The notes below the pieces were generated by a model. It did not search any database. It was given only the letters and a program-made list of their open reading frames with translations, and was not told where the DNA came from. A stretch of 35,147 bases of DNA, from positions 1 to 35,147 of the forward strand of contig REDW01000050.1 in the NCBI GenBank assembly GCA_007693325.1, in the 5' to 3' direction. Positions within the stretch are counted from its first letter, which is position 1; every line of letters starts with the position of its first letter. Below are positions 1-8,127 of the stretch, one piece after another. The DNA comes from Spirochaetaceae bacterium (lineage in GTDB: Bacteria; Spirochaetota; Spirochaetia; DSM-27196; PWMO01). A program made the translations under genes and the position numbers.

Positions 1-5
1 GCGGT

Positions 6-740
6 TCAATCGGCCGCTGCGGTAATCGCCAGCAGCAGCGCCGCGCCAATGCCGATCAGGACAACGGTGAACGGCGCCGGCAGACCGCCGGTGGTTATCA
101 TGGCGTTGTAGGTGGTGTGCAGCAGGATTGCGATCAGCCAGGCCGGCAGCAGGCGGCCCGGGCGCAGCGGGGAAGCCACGCCCCAGCCCAGGAATCCAGC
201 GGCTACCGCGTGCAGTGGGACGGCGGTGAAACCACGGAACAACAGCGGCAGGATCCGTTCGGTCACGTACCAGCTGTTCTCTACCAGGGCAAACCCCAGC
301 CCTACCGCGGCTCCGGCTGCCACGGCTTCACTGAAGCCCAGAGGTCCGCGGCCGATGCGCGACAGACATAATGCCGCCAGTTTGCCGGACTCCTCGCTCA
401 ACGCGGCAACGCTCACCACCAGCAGCGCGGCGTGCAACGGATTCCACTCAGCGGCTGCAAACAGCGCGCGCGTTACAACCACCACCAGCGCGGCCAGCAC
501 ACCAAACAGGAACTCGCGTGCAAAAGAGCGCCGGTCTGCGCTGCGCCGCCGGGGGCCTTGCTTGACGCTGCGTTCAATGCGCTGTCCACCAGCACCGGTA
601 GCGCCTGCGCCGCGGCGCTGCTCTGCTCTGCGGTAGAGCCCGGTCAGAAGCGCCAGCAGGCCAAGCGAGAACAGTGCCGTGAGTGCGGTGTTAATCAGCA
701 ACCGCATCGGCGTGCCGATCTGTGGCAGCGAGGGTTGCAT
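6..740 (-). CDS. PrsW-family intramembrane metalloprotease-like protein
   Basis: A 244-residue polytopic membrane protein with the motif order of the PrsW/CPBP-like membrane protease superfamily: a Glu-Glu pair with a following Lys (E116, E117, K120), a second Glu in a helix (E154, in LVENSWY), and two His in later helices (H177 and H208, in LLHTTYNA). These are the expected metal and catalytic positions. One N-terminal membrane segment (about 14-35) is followed by an Arg-rich loop (37-76) and then the helices of the catalytic core. In Bacillus, PrsW cleaves an anti-sigma factor; no such substrate gene is visible here. The start at 740 has an AAAGG sequence 6 nt upstream and overlaps the end of hisC by 50 nt; an internal ATG at 707 lacks a ribosome binding site. 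The family call is solid; the substrate is unknown. Confidence 0.8.
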   Translation of the reverse strand: MQPSLPQIGTPMRLLINTALTALFSLGLLALLTGLYRRAEQRRGAGATGAGGQRIERSVKQGPRRRSADRRSFAREFLFGVLAALVVVVTRALFAAAEWNPLHAALLVVSVAALSEESGKLAALCLSRIGRGPLGFSEAVAAGAAVGLGFALVENSWYVTERILPLLFRGFTAVPLHAVAAGFLGWGVASPLRPGRLLPAWLIAILLHTTYNAMITTGGLPAPFTVVLIGIGAALLLAITAAAD

Positions 741-1785
741 CGAGTGCCTTTAACAAGGCATCGATCTGCTCGTCGCTGCCAATGGTGATCCGGATCCAGC
801 TGTCCAGTCCAAAGCTGGCCAGCGGCCGGATAGTGACGCCGTTGAGTGCCATGGTTTCAGCAAAAGCCCGGCAATCAGCGCCAACGTTGACACAGATGAA
901 ATTGGCCTGGGTGTTAAGGTAGCGCAGGCCGCGCCGGCCGAGCTCGGTGTAGAGCCGGCGGCGGCCGCTGCGGTTGGTTTCCAGCGAGCGCCGGACAAAC
1001 TGATCATCATCGAGCGCTGCTGTTGCCGCAGCCTGCGCAATAATACCGGTATTGAACGGTAGCTTGACCTTGTTCAGCGCGTGGATAATCTGGCGCTGCG
1101 CCATACCGTAGCCCACGCGCAGGCCGGCCAGACCGTAGAGCTTGGAGAAGGTTCGCAATACCAGCAGGTTGGGGTAGCGCTGTATCAGGTGGGTGCCGTC
1201 GGGGGCGTCTGCGGCGTCCATGTATTCGCAGTACGCTTCATCCAGTACAACCAGTACCTCCGGCGGCGCCTGCTGCAGGAGGCGCTCTGTCTCGTCCAGG
1301 TTCAAATAGGTGCCGGTGGGATTGTTTGGATTGCACAGAAAGACAAGCCGTGTGCGCGGCTGAGACTGCAGCGCGCGCAGGAAGGCGTCCGGGTCGTGGC
1401 GGCCATCACGCATTCTGGTGGTGACCACGCGCCCGTCAAACAGGTTGGTTGCAAAGGCGTAGACCGAAAAGGTATGTTCCGCGGTTAACGCTACATCTCC
1501 CGGATTGAGAAACGCCGCCGCGGCGTAGACCATCAGCTCATCTGAGCCGTTGCCGATGATAATCTGATCGGCCGGGACGGACAGCTGCTGTGCCAGACGC
1601 TGCCGCAGCGCAACAGCCGCGCCGTCAGGATAGATGTGCGCTTCGTGCGCGCTGTGTTGCAGTTGCTCAATGGCCCGTGGCGAGGGGCCCAGCGGGTTCT
1701 CGTTCGATGAAAGCTTCAGCACACCGGCGCGCCGCTCTCCGGGGGTATACTCGTGCAGTCTTTCCAGGGCTTCGCGCGGGGACAT
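691..1785 (-). CDS. hisC: Histidinol-phosphate aminotransferase
   Basis: A 364-residue class I/II PLP-dependent aminotransferase. It transfers an amino group between glutamate and imidazole-acetol phosphate in histidine synthesis. The N-terminal SSNENPLGPSP motif is typical of HisC, and the Schiff-base Lys is K215 in FSKLYGLAGLRVGYG. Other hallmarks are NPNNPTG (substrate and PLP contacts) and VVLDEAYCEY, carrying the Asp that contacts the pyridine nitrogen. The length is normal. The ATG at 1785 has AGGAG about 10 nt upstream. It is the middle gene of a short minus-strand run: a DUF3783-like gene lies 30 nt upstream and the PrsW-like gene overlaps its end. No other his genes are in the window. 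Some HisC-like enzymes also act on aromatic amino acids, so the specificity is by family only. Confidence 0.9.
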   Translation of the reverse strand: MSPREALERLHEYTPGERRAGVLKLSSNENPLGPSPRAIEQLQHSAHEAHIYPDGAAVALRQRLAQQLSVPADQIIIGNGSDELMVYAAAAFLNPGDVALTAEHTFSVYAFATNLFDGRVVTTRMRDGRHDPDAFLRALQSQPRTRLVFLCNPNNPTGTYLNLDETERLLQQAPPEVLVVLDEAYCEYMDAADAPDGTHLIQRYPNLLVLRTFSKLYGLAGLRVGYGMAQRQIIHALNKVKLPFNTGIIAQAAATAALDDDQFVRRSLETNRSGRRRLYTELGRRGLRYLNTQANFICVNVGADCRAFAETMALNGVTIRPLASFGLDSWIRITIGSDEQIDALLKALDATLAATDRHADAVAD

Positions 1786-1815
1786 CGTTATAGCGCTCCT
1801 CTGCCTCGTTGCCGT

Positions 1816-2055
1816 CTACTTCTTTGGCGGAAGTTGCGGCGGGTTGTTCTTGAGGTACTCGTGGTCCTGTGACATATCGACAATCAGGTCCTGCAGCGTC
1901 ATGGTAACCGATGTTTCGGTGGTCTTGGCAAAGATCAGATCGCGTGGCGATTCAAACTGGGCCTTGACCGCGCGCATGATCTTGTTGATCTCCTCGTAGC
2001 TGAAGCCGTTCATGATAATGACTTTGTTGTCGAGTTCCTTGGGCCGTTCACTCAT
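1816..2055 (-). CDS. Small DUF3783-like protein
   Basis: A 79-residue protein. Its pattern of a short beta strand (KVIIMNGFS), an amphipathic helix, then FAKTTETSVTMTLQDLIVDM followed by DH resembles my memory of DUF3783, a domain of unknown function found in spirochaetes and anaerobes. The C-terminus is polar with a Pro/Lys tail. I chose the ATG at 2055 because the longer reading would run back into clpB. No good Shine-Dalgarno is visible. A weak promoter-like pair (TTGGAT, 17 nt, TACCTT) ends 6 nt before the ATG, so the message may be leaderless. It probably leads a unit with hisC and the PrsW-like gene. Function unknown. Confidence 0.65.
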   Translation of the reverse strand: MSERPKELDNKVIIMNGFSYEEINKIMRAVKAQFESPRDLIFAKTTETSVTMTLQDLIVDMSQDHEYLKNNPPQLPPKK

Positions 2056-2101
2056 GCTGCAAAGGTACACTAAGCCGGCGCTTGATCCAAGGGGTTTTCG
2101 C

Positions 2102-2130
2102 TTGGTGGGCGGAAGGCTCGGAGTTATATT
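2102..2130 (+). promoter_or_regulatory. Candidate sigma-70 promoter of clpB
   Basis: TTGGTG (2102-2107), a 17-nt spacer and TATATT (2125-2130) lie just before clpB. Transcription would start near 2137 and leave only about 7 nt before the ATG, with AAAGG inside that stretch. I looked for a CIRCE inverted repeat (HrcA operator) in the 88-nt divergent gap and saw none. Confidence 0.4.
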
Positions 2131-2143
2131 ATAAGCAAAGGCT

Positions 2144-4732
2144 ATGAAATACGATCGACTGACTATCAAGACGCAGGAGGCGCTGCAGGACGCGTCCTCG
2201 ATTGCGGCAAAACTGAATCACTCCAGTCTGGAGCCCGAGCATCTGCTGTCGGCACTGCTGCAGCAGACCGACGGTGTGGTGGCGCCGCTTCTGTCGCGGC
2301 TGGGGGTAACCCAAGCGGAGCTGGTGCAGCGGGTGGACGCGCTGTTGCAGAAGAAGCCCAAAGTTTACGGTGACAACGCCGAGATGCACATGTCGCCTGC
2401 GTTGTCGCGGCTGCTGGCGCGCGCCGAGAGCGAAGCGCAGGAACTGAAAGACGAGTACGTCAGCACCGAGCATCTGCTGCTGGCTATGCTCTCGGACTCC
2501 TCGGAGCTGGCGCGTCTGCTGCTGGAAGCCGGGATCAACAAGAAGCACATTCTCAGCGCGCTGCAGGACATCCGTGGTAACCAGCGTGTGACCGATCAGA
2601 ACCCGGAGAACCGCTATCAGGTGCTGGAAAAGTACTGCCGCGACCTGACCGAGCTCGCACGGCGCGAGAAACTGGACCCGGTGATCGGTCGCGATGAAGA
2701 GATCCGCCGCGTTATGCAGGTTCTGTCACGGCGCACCAAGAACAACCCGGTGCTGATCGGGGACCCGGGTGTGGGCAAGACCGCTATTGTTGAGGGGTTG
2801 GCGCGCCGGATTGTCTCCGGTGATGTTCCCGAGTCGCTCAAAGATAAACGCGTGCTCTCGCTGGACCTGGGCGCACTGGTGGCCGGCACCAAGTTCCGCG
2901 GCGAGTTCGAGGAGCGTCTGAAGGCGGTAATCCACGAAATCAGCCAGTCGGACGGCAATATCGTGCTGTTCATAGACGAGCTGCATACGCTGGTTGGTGC
3001 GGGTAGCGCGGAAGGCTCGATGGACGCCTCAAACCTGCTCAAGCCGGCGCTGGCGCGCGGTGAGTTGCGAGCCATCGGTGCAACCACGCTGGATGAGTTC
3101 CGCAAGCACATCGAAAAAGACGCTGCGCTGGAGCGCCGCTTCCAGCAGGTCTTTACCGGTGAGCCGTCGGTAGAAAACACGGTGGCCATTCTGCGCGGGC
3201 TCAAAGAGCGCTACGAGGTGCACCACGGCGTGCGCATCAAGGACGATGCGCTGATCGCGGCGGCTACGCTGTCGGACCGCTATATCACCTCGCGCTTTCT
3301 GCCGGATAAGGCTATCGATCTGATAGACGAGGCCGCCAGCCGGCTCAAGATGGAAATCGAGAGCCAGCCGACCGAGCTGGACCAGATGGACCGGCGCATC
3401 CTGCAGCTGAACATCGAGAAGCAGGCGCTGCAGAAAGAGAGCGATGAAGCGTCGGCTGAGCGGCTGGGCAAGATCGAACAGGAGCTGGCCAACCTCAAAC
3501 AGAGTCGCGACGCCAAACAGCTGCAGTGGCAGAACGAGAAGCAGATTATCGACTCCATTCGCGAGCTTAAGGTGCGCCTCGAGAACGCCAGTATCGAGGA
3601 GAAGCGCTACGAGCGCGAGGGAAACCTGGCCAAGGCGGCCGAGATCAAGCACGGCGTGCTTCCCGGGCTCGAGCGGGAACTGGAAGACAAGAGCGCGCGG
3701 CTAAAAGAAATCCAGAAGGGACAGACGCTGCTGCGCGAAGAGGTCTCCGAAGAGGACGTTGCGCAGGTGGTTTCTGCGTGGACCGGTATCCCGGTATCCA
3801 AGATGCTGCAGTCTGAGCTCGATAAGCTGCTACGCCTAGAGACCATTCTGGCTGAGCGAGTGGTGGGCCAGCAGCGCGCCATCGGTTCGGTAGCCGATGC
3901 TATCCGGCGCAACAAGAGCGGAGTCTCGGACGTCAATCGCCCAACGGGTACCTTCCTGTTCATCGGCCCCACCGGTGTGGGCAAGACCGAGCTTGCCAAG
4001 ACGCTGGCGCAGTTCCTGTTCAACGACGATAAAGCGCTGACCCGCATCGATATGAGTGAGTACATGGAGAAGTTTGCCGTATCGCGGCTGATCGGGGCGC
4101 CTCCGGGCTACGTGGGCTACGACCAGGGCGGTCAGCTGACCGAGACCGTGCGCCGCCGGCCCTACTCGGTGGTACTTTTTGACGAAATCGAGAAGGCGCA
4201 CCCGGATGTATTCAACATCCTGCTGCAACTGCTTGACGAGGGGCGTTTGACCGACGGTCAGGGCAGGCTGGTGGATTTCCGCAACACCATCATCATTATG
4301 ACCAGCAACCTCGGCAGCGAGATCATTCTGCAGGCCGATCGCGTAGAAGATGTTGCCGACCAGATTCATGCTCTGCTGCACGCAACGTTCAAGCCGGAGT
4401 TCCTCAACCGGCTCGACGAAGTGATAACGTTTAACCGCCTGGGACGCGCCGAGATCAAGAGTATTGTCGACATCGAAGTGGCGCGTGTGTGCGGCAGACT
4501 GGAGGAACGGCGCCTCGGTCTCGAGCTGGATGAAACGGCCAGGGAACTGCTGGCCGAACGCGGCTTTGATCCGGCATTCGGTGCGCGGCCGCTCAAGCGG
4601 GCGGTGCAGTCGTTGCTGCAGAATCCGCTGGCAAGACAGATTCTCAGCGGTGCGTTTGCCGAAGGCTCAACAATCAACGTGACCCGTGCCGGAGATGAGC
4701 TGGCGTTCAGTGCTCGTCCAGCGCAAGAGTGA
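2144..4732 (+). CDS. clpB: ATP-dependent chaperone ClpB (Hsp100 disaggregase)
   Basis: An 862-residue hexameric AAA+ disaggregase that works with DnaK to rescue aggregated proteins in the cytosol. Domains in order: Clp N-domain repeats (about 1-145); AAA1 with Walker A GDPGVGKT (206-213) and Walker [10 protein letters not shown]; a long coiled-coil middle domain (about 400-530) that separates ClpB from ClpA and ClpC; AAA2 with Walker A GPTGVGKT (608-615), the pore loop GYVGYDQGG and Walker [15 protein letters not shown]; and the C-terminal D2 small domain ending in [10 protein letters not shown]. Length is normal for the family. It is divergent from the DUF3783-like gene and is followed 57 nt later by argH, which has its own promoter-like sequence. 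Confidence 0.97.
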   Translation: MKYDRLTIKTQEALQDASSIAAKLNHSSLEPEHLLSALLQQTDGVVAPLLSRLGVTQAELVQRVDALLQKKPKVYGDNAEMHMSPALSRLLARAESEAQELKDEYVSTEHLLLAMLSDSSELARLLLEAGINKKHILSALQDIRGNQRVTDQNPENRYQVLEKYCRDLTELARREKLDPVIGRDEEIRRVMQVLSRRTKNNPVLIGDPGVGKTAIVEGLARRIVSGDVPESLKDKRVLSLDLGALVAGTKFRGEFEERLKAVIHEISQSDGNIVLFIDELHTLVGAGSAEGSMDASNLLKPALARGELRAIGATTLDEFRKHIEKDAALERRFQQVFTGEPSVENTVAILRGLKERYEVHHGVRIKDDALIAAATLSDRYITSRFLPDKAIDLIDEAASRLKMEIESQPTELDQMDRRILQLNIEKQALQKESDEASAERLGKIEQELANLKQSRDAKQLQWQNEKQIIDSIRELKVRLENASIEEKRYEREGNLAKAAEIKHGVLPGLERELEDKSARLKEIQKGQTLLREEVSEEDVAQVVSAWTGIPVSKMLQSELDKLLRLETILAERVVGQQRAIGSVADAIRRNKSGVSDVNRPTGTFLFIGPTGVGKTELAKTLAQFLFNDDKALTRIDMSEYMEKFAVSRLIGAPPGYVGYDQGGQLTETVRRRPYSVVLFDEIEKAHPDVFNILLQLLDEGRLTDGQGRLVDFRNTIIIMTSNLGSEIILQADRVEDVADQIHALLHATFKPEFLNRLDEVITFNRLGRAEIKSIVDIEVARVCGRLEERRLGLELDETARELLAERGFDPAFGARPLKRAVQSLLQNPLARQILSGAFAEGSTINVTRAGDELAFSARPAQE

Positions 4733-4751
4733 ATAGCTGCAGCCGGGGCGG

Positions 4752-4780
4752 TTGTCCGCGGCGTTGGTTTGCCGTAGAAT
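4752..4780 (+). promoter_or_regulatory. Candidate sigma-70 promoter of argH
   Basis: TTGTCC (4752-4757), a 17-nt spacer and TAGAAT (4775-4780). The -10 box ends 9 nt before the argH ATG, so the predicted transcript start (about 4787) leaves only a few untranslated bases. No Shine-Dalgarno sequence is present. Confidence 0.5.
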
Positions 4781-4789
4781 AGCGGTATT

Positions 4790-6154
4790 ATGGCAACATT
4801 GTGGCACAAAGGGTATCGCGTCAATGAGATTGTACAGCGCTTCACGGTCGGCAGCGACTACCTGCTGGACCGCCGGTTGGTGCGCTGCGACTGCGCCGGC
4901 AGTCTGGCGCACGCTAAGATGCTGGCCGCCATCGGGGTTCTGAGTAATGCCGAGCTCGAGCAGATAGCAAGCGGTATCGCCCGGATCGTAGAGATCGATC
5001 TCAAAGACGGGTTTCCAATCTCGGCTGAAGAAGAAGACTGCCACACCGCTATCGAGAACTGGCTTACCGAGCATCACGCAGAATCCGGCATGAAGATCCA
5101 CACCGGACGCTCGCGCAATGACCAGGTGTTGACCGCAGTGCGGCTCTACACGCGTGCCAAGCTGGCGCGAATCAGCGAACGCGGCTGCGATGCAGCGACG
5201 GCGCTGCTGGAGATGGCATCGCGGTACGAGCACACCCCTATGCCGGGGCGCACCCATCTGCATATCGCAATGCCGTCTTCGGTTGGCCTGTGGGCAGCGG
5301 CTTTTGCCGAGGCGTTGATCGACGATCTGCAGCTCCTGCTGAACGCCTACGAGCTGGCAGACCAGTGCCCGCTGGGGGCTGCCGCCAGTTATGGCGTTCC
5401 GTTGCCGCTGGACCGAGAGTACACCGCCGAGTTGCTGGGCTTCTCGCGGGTGCAGAACAACGTACTCTACGTTAACAATTCACGCGGCAGGATCGAGGCG
5501 GTTGCACTCGACGCAGCTGAAGCGCCGGTTGCTACGGTTTCGAAGCTTGCCTGCGATCTGATGCTCTTCTCGCTGCCGGAATTCGGCTACTTCACGCTGC
5601 CGGCCGAGATGTGTACGGGGAGCAGCATTATGCCGCAGAAGAAAAATCCCGATGCACTGGAGCTGACGCGCGCGCGCGGAGCAACGCTGGCGGGTTTGAC
5701 TGGACAGCTCAGGAATGTGATTCGTAACCTGCCATCGGGCTATAACCGTGATTTTCAGGAGACCAAGGAGCCTCTGCTGCGCGGCCTCGATATTGCCGAG
5801 GATTGCCTCGAAATCATGGCGTTGACGGTGCAGGCGCTCGAGGTCAACAGCGAAGCTCTGCACGCAGCGTGTACCCCGCAGCTGTTCGCTACCGACGAGG
5901 CGTATGCGCTGGTGCAGAAGGGAGTCCCGTTCCGCGAGGCGTACCGCCAGGTTGCCTCACAGCTGGATGACGTGGCGGCGGTCGATCCGGTGGCGGCGCT
6001 GAAGCTACGCACCTCAGCGGGGAGCCCCGGTAATCTGCGGTTGCCGCAGGCACGTGCACGCCTCGAGGCCATCCGCAGCGAACTTGGCGAGCGCAACAGT
6101 CACGCCACGGCCGCTATCGAGCGGCTCTTCGGCCAGACGGTGCCCCTGCTGTAG
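4790..6154 (+). CDS. argH: Argininosuccinate lyase
   Basis: A 454-residue member of the fumarase/aspartase superfamily. It splits argininosuccinate into arginine and fumarate in the last step of arginine synthesis. The signature GSSIMPQKKNPD is intact and includes the catalytic Ser of the mobile loop (S278/S279). The HTGRSRNDQV and TMPGRTHLH-type motifs (here PMPGRTHLHIAM) are also present. The N-terminus MATLWHKG aligns with the usual MALWGGRF start, supporting the ATG at 4790 despite the absence of a Shine-Dalgarno. A few linker and C-terminal segments are shorter than in E. coli. Its end lies only 6 nt from the end of the convergent permease gene, and no terminator is visible between them. 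No argG or other arg gene is in the window. Confidence 0.95.
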   Translation: MATLWHKGYRVNEIVQRFTVGSDYLLDRRLVRCDCAGSLAHAKMLAAIGVLSNAELEQIASGIARIVEIDLKDGFPISAEEEDCHTAIENWLTEHHAESGMKIHTGRSRNDQVLTAVRLYTRAKLARISERGCDAATALLEMASRYEHTPMPGRTHLHIAMPSSVGLWAAAFAEALIDDLQLLLNAYELADQCPLGAAASYGVPLPLDREYTAELLGFSRVQNNVLYVNNSRGRIEAVALDAAEAPVATVSKLACDLMLFSLPEFGYFTLPAEMCTGSSIMPQKKNPDALELTRARGATLAGLTGQLRNVIRNLPSGYNRDFQETKEPLLRGLDIAEDCLEIMALTVQALEVNSEALHAACTPQLFATDEAYALVQKGVPFREAYRQVASQLDDVAAVDPVAALKLRTSAGSPGNLRLPQARARLEAIRSELGERNSHATAAIERLFGQTVPLL

Positions 6155-6160
6155 CAGACC

Positions 6161-7063
6161 TCAGAAGTGGGCATCCATGAAGCGGCGGCGCCGTTGTCCC
6201 CGGGCGCGCAGCGCCGAGTAGGTTATCATCGCTACAACCGTAATTGCGTAGGGCAGGCCGAGCAGGACCGTGCCCGGGATTGCCAGTAAGCCCTGCGCTG
6301 CACCGGCCAGGCTCTCGGTGAAGCCGAACAGCAGTGCGGCTATCAGAATACCGATAGGATGACGATAGCCCAGATAGATGGCTACTAGCGCTATCCAGCC
6401 GCGCCCGGCGCTGATATTGGGCAGGTAGACACCCAGCCGCAGTGATATTGCAGCTCCTGCAAGCCCCGCAGCTACTCCCGATATCAGTACCGCGATACGT
6501 CGGTACGCTACGGCGTCTACTCCGGCAATGATCACGCTGTCTTCGCGCGCGCCCACCGCACGCAAGCGCAGCCCGAACGGTGTGCGGTAGAGCGCCACAA
6601 GCGCCAGCGGTACCAGCAGCCACGCCAGGTAGACTGTGGCGCTGTGACCGAAAAGCAGGCTGTCGATGAAGCCCACCCCGCTGGTCACGCCCTCTAACAG
6701 GCGCGGCAGGCGCGGCAGGTCAGGGAAGCGCAGTACACCCTTGGTGCCAAACATCCAGGTAGAGATGAACGGTATGCTACCGGCGGCCAGCAGATTGACG
6801 GCCAGGCCGGTGATGAAGATGTTGGCTCGCAGCCGGATGCTGAAGAAGGTGAACACCGCCGCCAACAACCCTCCGGCGAGCGCACCGGCCAGCATGCCGA
6901 CCACCAGGCTGCCGCTGGCGGCGCCCGCCAGAATACCGGCAAACGCCCCGGCAAGGATGAGCCCTTCCAGCGCGATGTTCAGGACCCCGGCCAGTTCGGC
7001 AAACAGGCCGCCGAGCGCTGCGAGCAGGATTGGCGTCATGATCTCAACCGCATTGAAAATCAT
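6161..7063 (-). CDS. BMP-type ABC importer, second permease
   Basis: A 300-residue inner-membrane permease of the branched-chain/ribose (BPD_transp_2) class, with about eight to ten hydrophobic helices. It reads like the YufQ/NupQ-type permease of nucleoside importers: FNAVEIMTPILLAALGGL at the start, NIALEGLILAGAF, and an EAA-like cytoplasmic stretch near GLRLRAVGARED. The ATG at 7063 overlaps the TGA of the upstream permease (ATGA), and AGGAG lies 9 nt upstream, so translation is coupled. It is the last gene of the transporter operon. It should pair with the 7060-8127 permease and the twin ATPase to form the importer. The substrate cannot be read from sequence; nucleosides or a sugar are likeliest. 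Confidence 0.88.
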   Translation of the reverse strand: MIFNAVEIMTPILLAALGGLFAELAGVLNIALEGLILAGAFAGILAGAASGSLVVGMLAGALAGGLLAAVFTFFSIRLRANIFITGLAVNLLAAGSIPFISTWMFGTKGVLRFPDLPRLPRLLEGVTSGVGFIDSLLFGHSATVYLAWLLVPLALVALYRTPFGLRLRAVGAREDSVIIAGVDAVAYRRIAVLISGVAAGLAGAAISLRLGVYLPNISAGRGWIALVAIYLGYRHPIGILIAALLFGFTESLAGAAQGLLAIPGTVLLGLPYAITVVAMITYSALRARGQRRRRFMDAHF

Positions 7064-8127
7064 GCTGCCGTGCTCCTGCCGCGCGGACGCAGCCACAGGC
7101 GAGGCAGCGCAACCTGCGCCGTGATCATGAAGAAGATCACAGCCTGGATGATGGCGCCCAGCTCAAAGCTGAACTCGGTGTGCAGCATCGCAGCCTTGGC
7201 ACCGGCTTCCATGTAGGCAAAGATCAGCGCCGCAGGAATAATCAGCAGCGGATGGTTGCGCCCGATAAGCGCCACTGCAATTGCGTTCCAACCGAGCCCG
7301 ATGGTAAACCCCTGGATAGCTGCATGGTGCGTGCCGAGCACCGCAAACGCTCCGCTGAGTCCGTGCAGCCCGCCTGATATTGCCATCGGCATGGCGGTGT
7401 AGGCGCCAATGGCAATTCCGCCGTAGCGCGCAAACTCGCGGTTCAGTCCGGTAATCCGCAGTTCGTAGCCGCGTACGGTGTGGTAGAGCAGGAAGTAGGC
7501 AAGCGGTGCCAGTAGAAGTGCAAACAGCAGCGCCAGGTTGAGGTTAGACGGCGGCAGCAGACGCAGCAGGCGGAAATGCTCGGCTATGCGTTCGGTGGTC
7601 AGCAGATTACTCTGCTGGTTGCGCAGCGGCCCGACAATCAGGTAGCTGACCGAAGGAACAATTGCCGCTGATATCAGAAACGAGGTGATCAGTTCATCTG
7701 TGCCCCAGAGATATTTAAACAATCCGCAGACACCGGCCAGCAGCATTCCTACCGCTACCGCTGCCACAAGGGCCAGCACTATCCCGATCAGCGCCGGCGC
7801 CTGCGGCAGCGCCAGACAGACTACCGCAGCTACCAGTCCCGCGATATAGATCTGTCCGTCTCCCCCGAGATTGAACACCCCGGCGCGAAAGGCGGCACTT
7901 ACCCCCAGGCCGGCTATCAGGAGCAAACCCGCGCCGTCGAGCATATTGCCAAAGTAGTAGCGGTTGGAGAATGGTCCCAGAAAGAAGGCGCGCAGCGCAC
8001 GCGCCGGATTGGGGCTGCCGAAAACCAGCAGTAGCACTGTTACCAGGAGTGCGGCCAGAAGCGCTACTACCGTCTCGGGGGTTTGAGCGCGCGGCGGGGC
8101 GCGCGAGGCTGCCGGTTTCTCAGCCAT
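7060..8127 (-). CDS. BMP-type ABC importer, first permease
   Basis: A 355-residue membrane permease of the same BPD_transp_2 superfamily as its downstream neighbour, similar in style to YufP/NupP. It has a charged cytoplasmic N-terminus (about 1-20), then repeated long hydrophobic helices. The family stretch FRAGVFNLGGDGQIYIAGL is clear, as is the cytoplasmic coupling region near ELRITGLNREFARYGGI. I chose the ATG at 8127: it has GGAGAG 7 nt upstream and overlaps the end of the ATPase gene by 8 nt. The stop overlaps the next permease start. Heterodimeric permeases fit this transporter class. Confidence 0.88.
   Translation of the reverse strand: MAEKPAASRAPPRAQTPETVVALLAALLVTVLLLVFGSPNPARALRAFFLGPFSNRYYFGNMLDGAGLLLIAGLGVSAAFRAGVFNLGGDGQIYIAGLVAAVVCLALPQAPALIGIVLALVAAVAVGMLLAGVCGLFKYLWGTDELITSFLISAAIVPSVSYLIVGPLRNQQSNLLTTERIAEHFRLLRLLPPSNLNLALLFALLLAPLAYFLLYHTVRGYELRITGLNREFARYGGIAIGAYTAMPMAISGGLHGLSGAFAVLGTHHAAIQGFTIGLGWNAIAVALIGRNHPLLIIPAALIFAYMEAGAKAAMLHTEFSFELGAIIQAVIFFMITAQVALPRLWLRPRGRSTAA

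Noticed and set aside
2056-2143. HrcA/CIRCE operator before clpB
   Set aside because: I searched for the inverted repeat with 9-nt spacer and did not find it.
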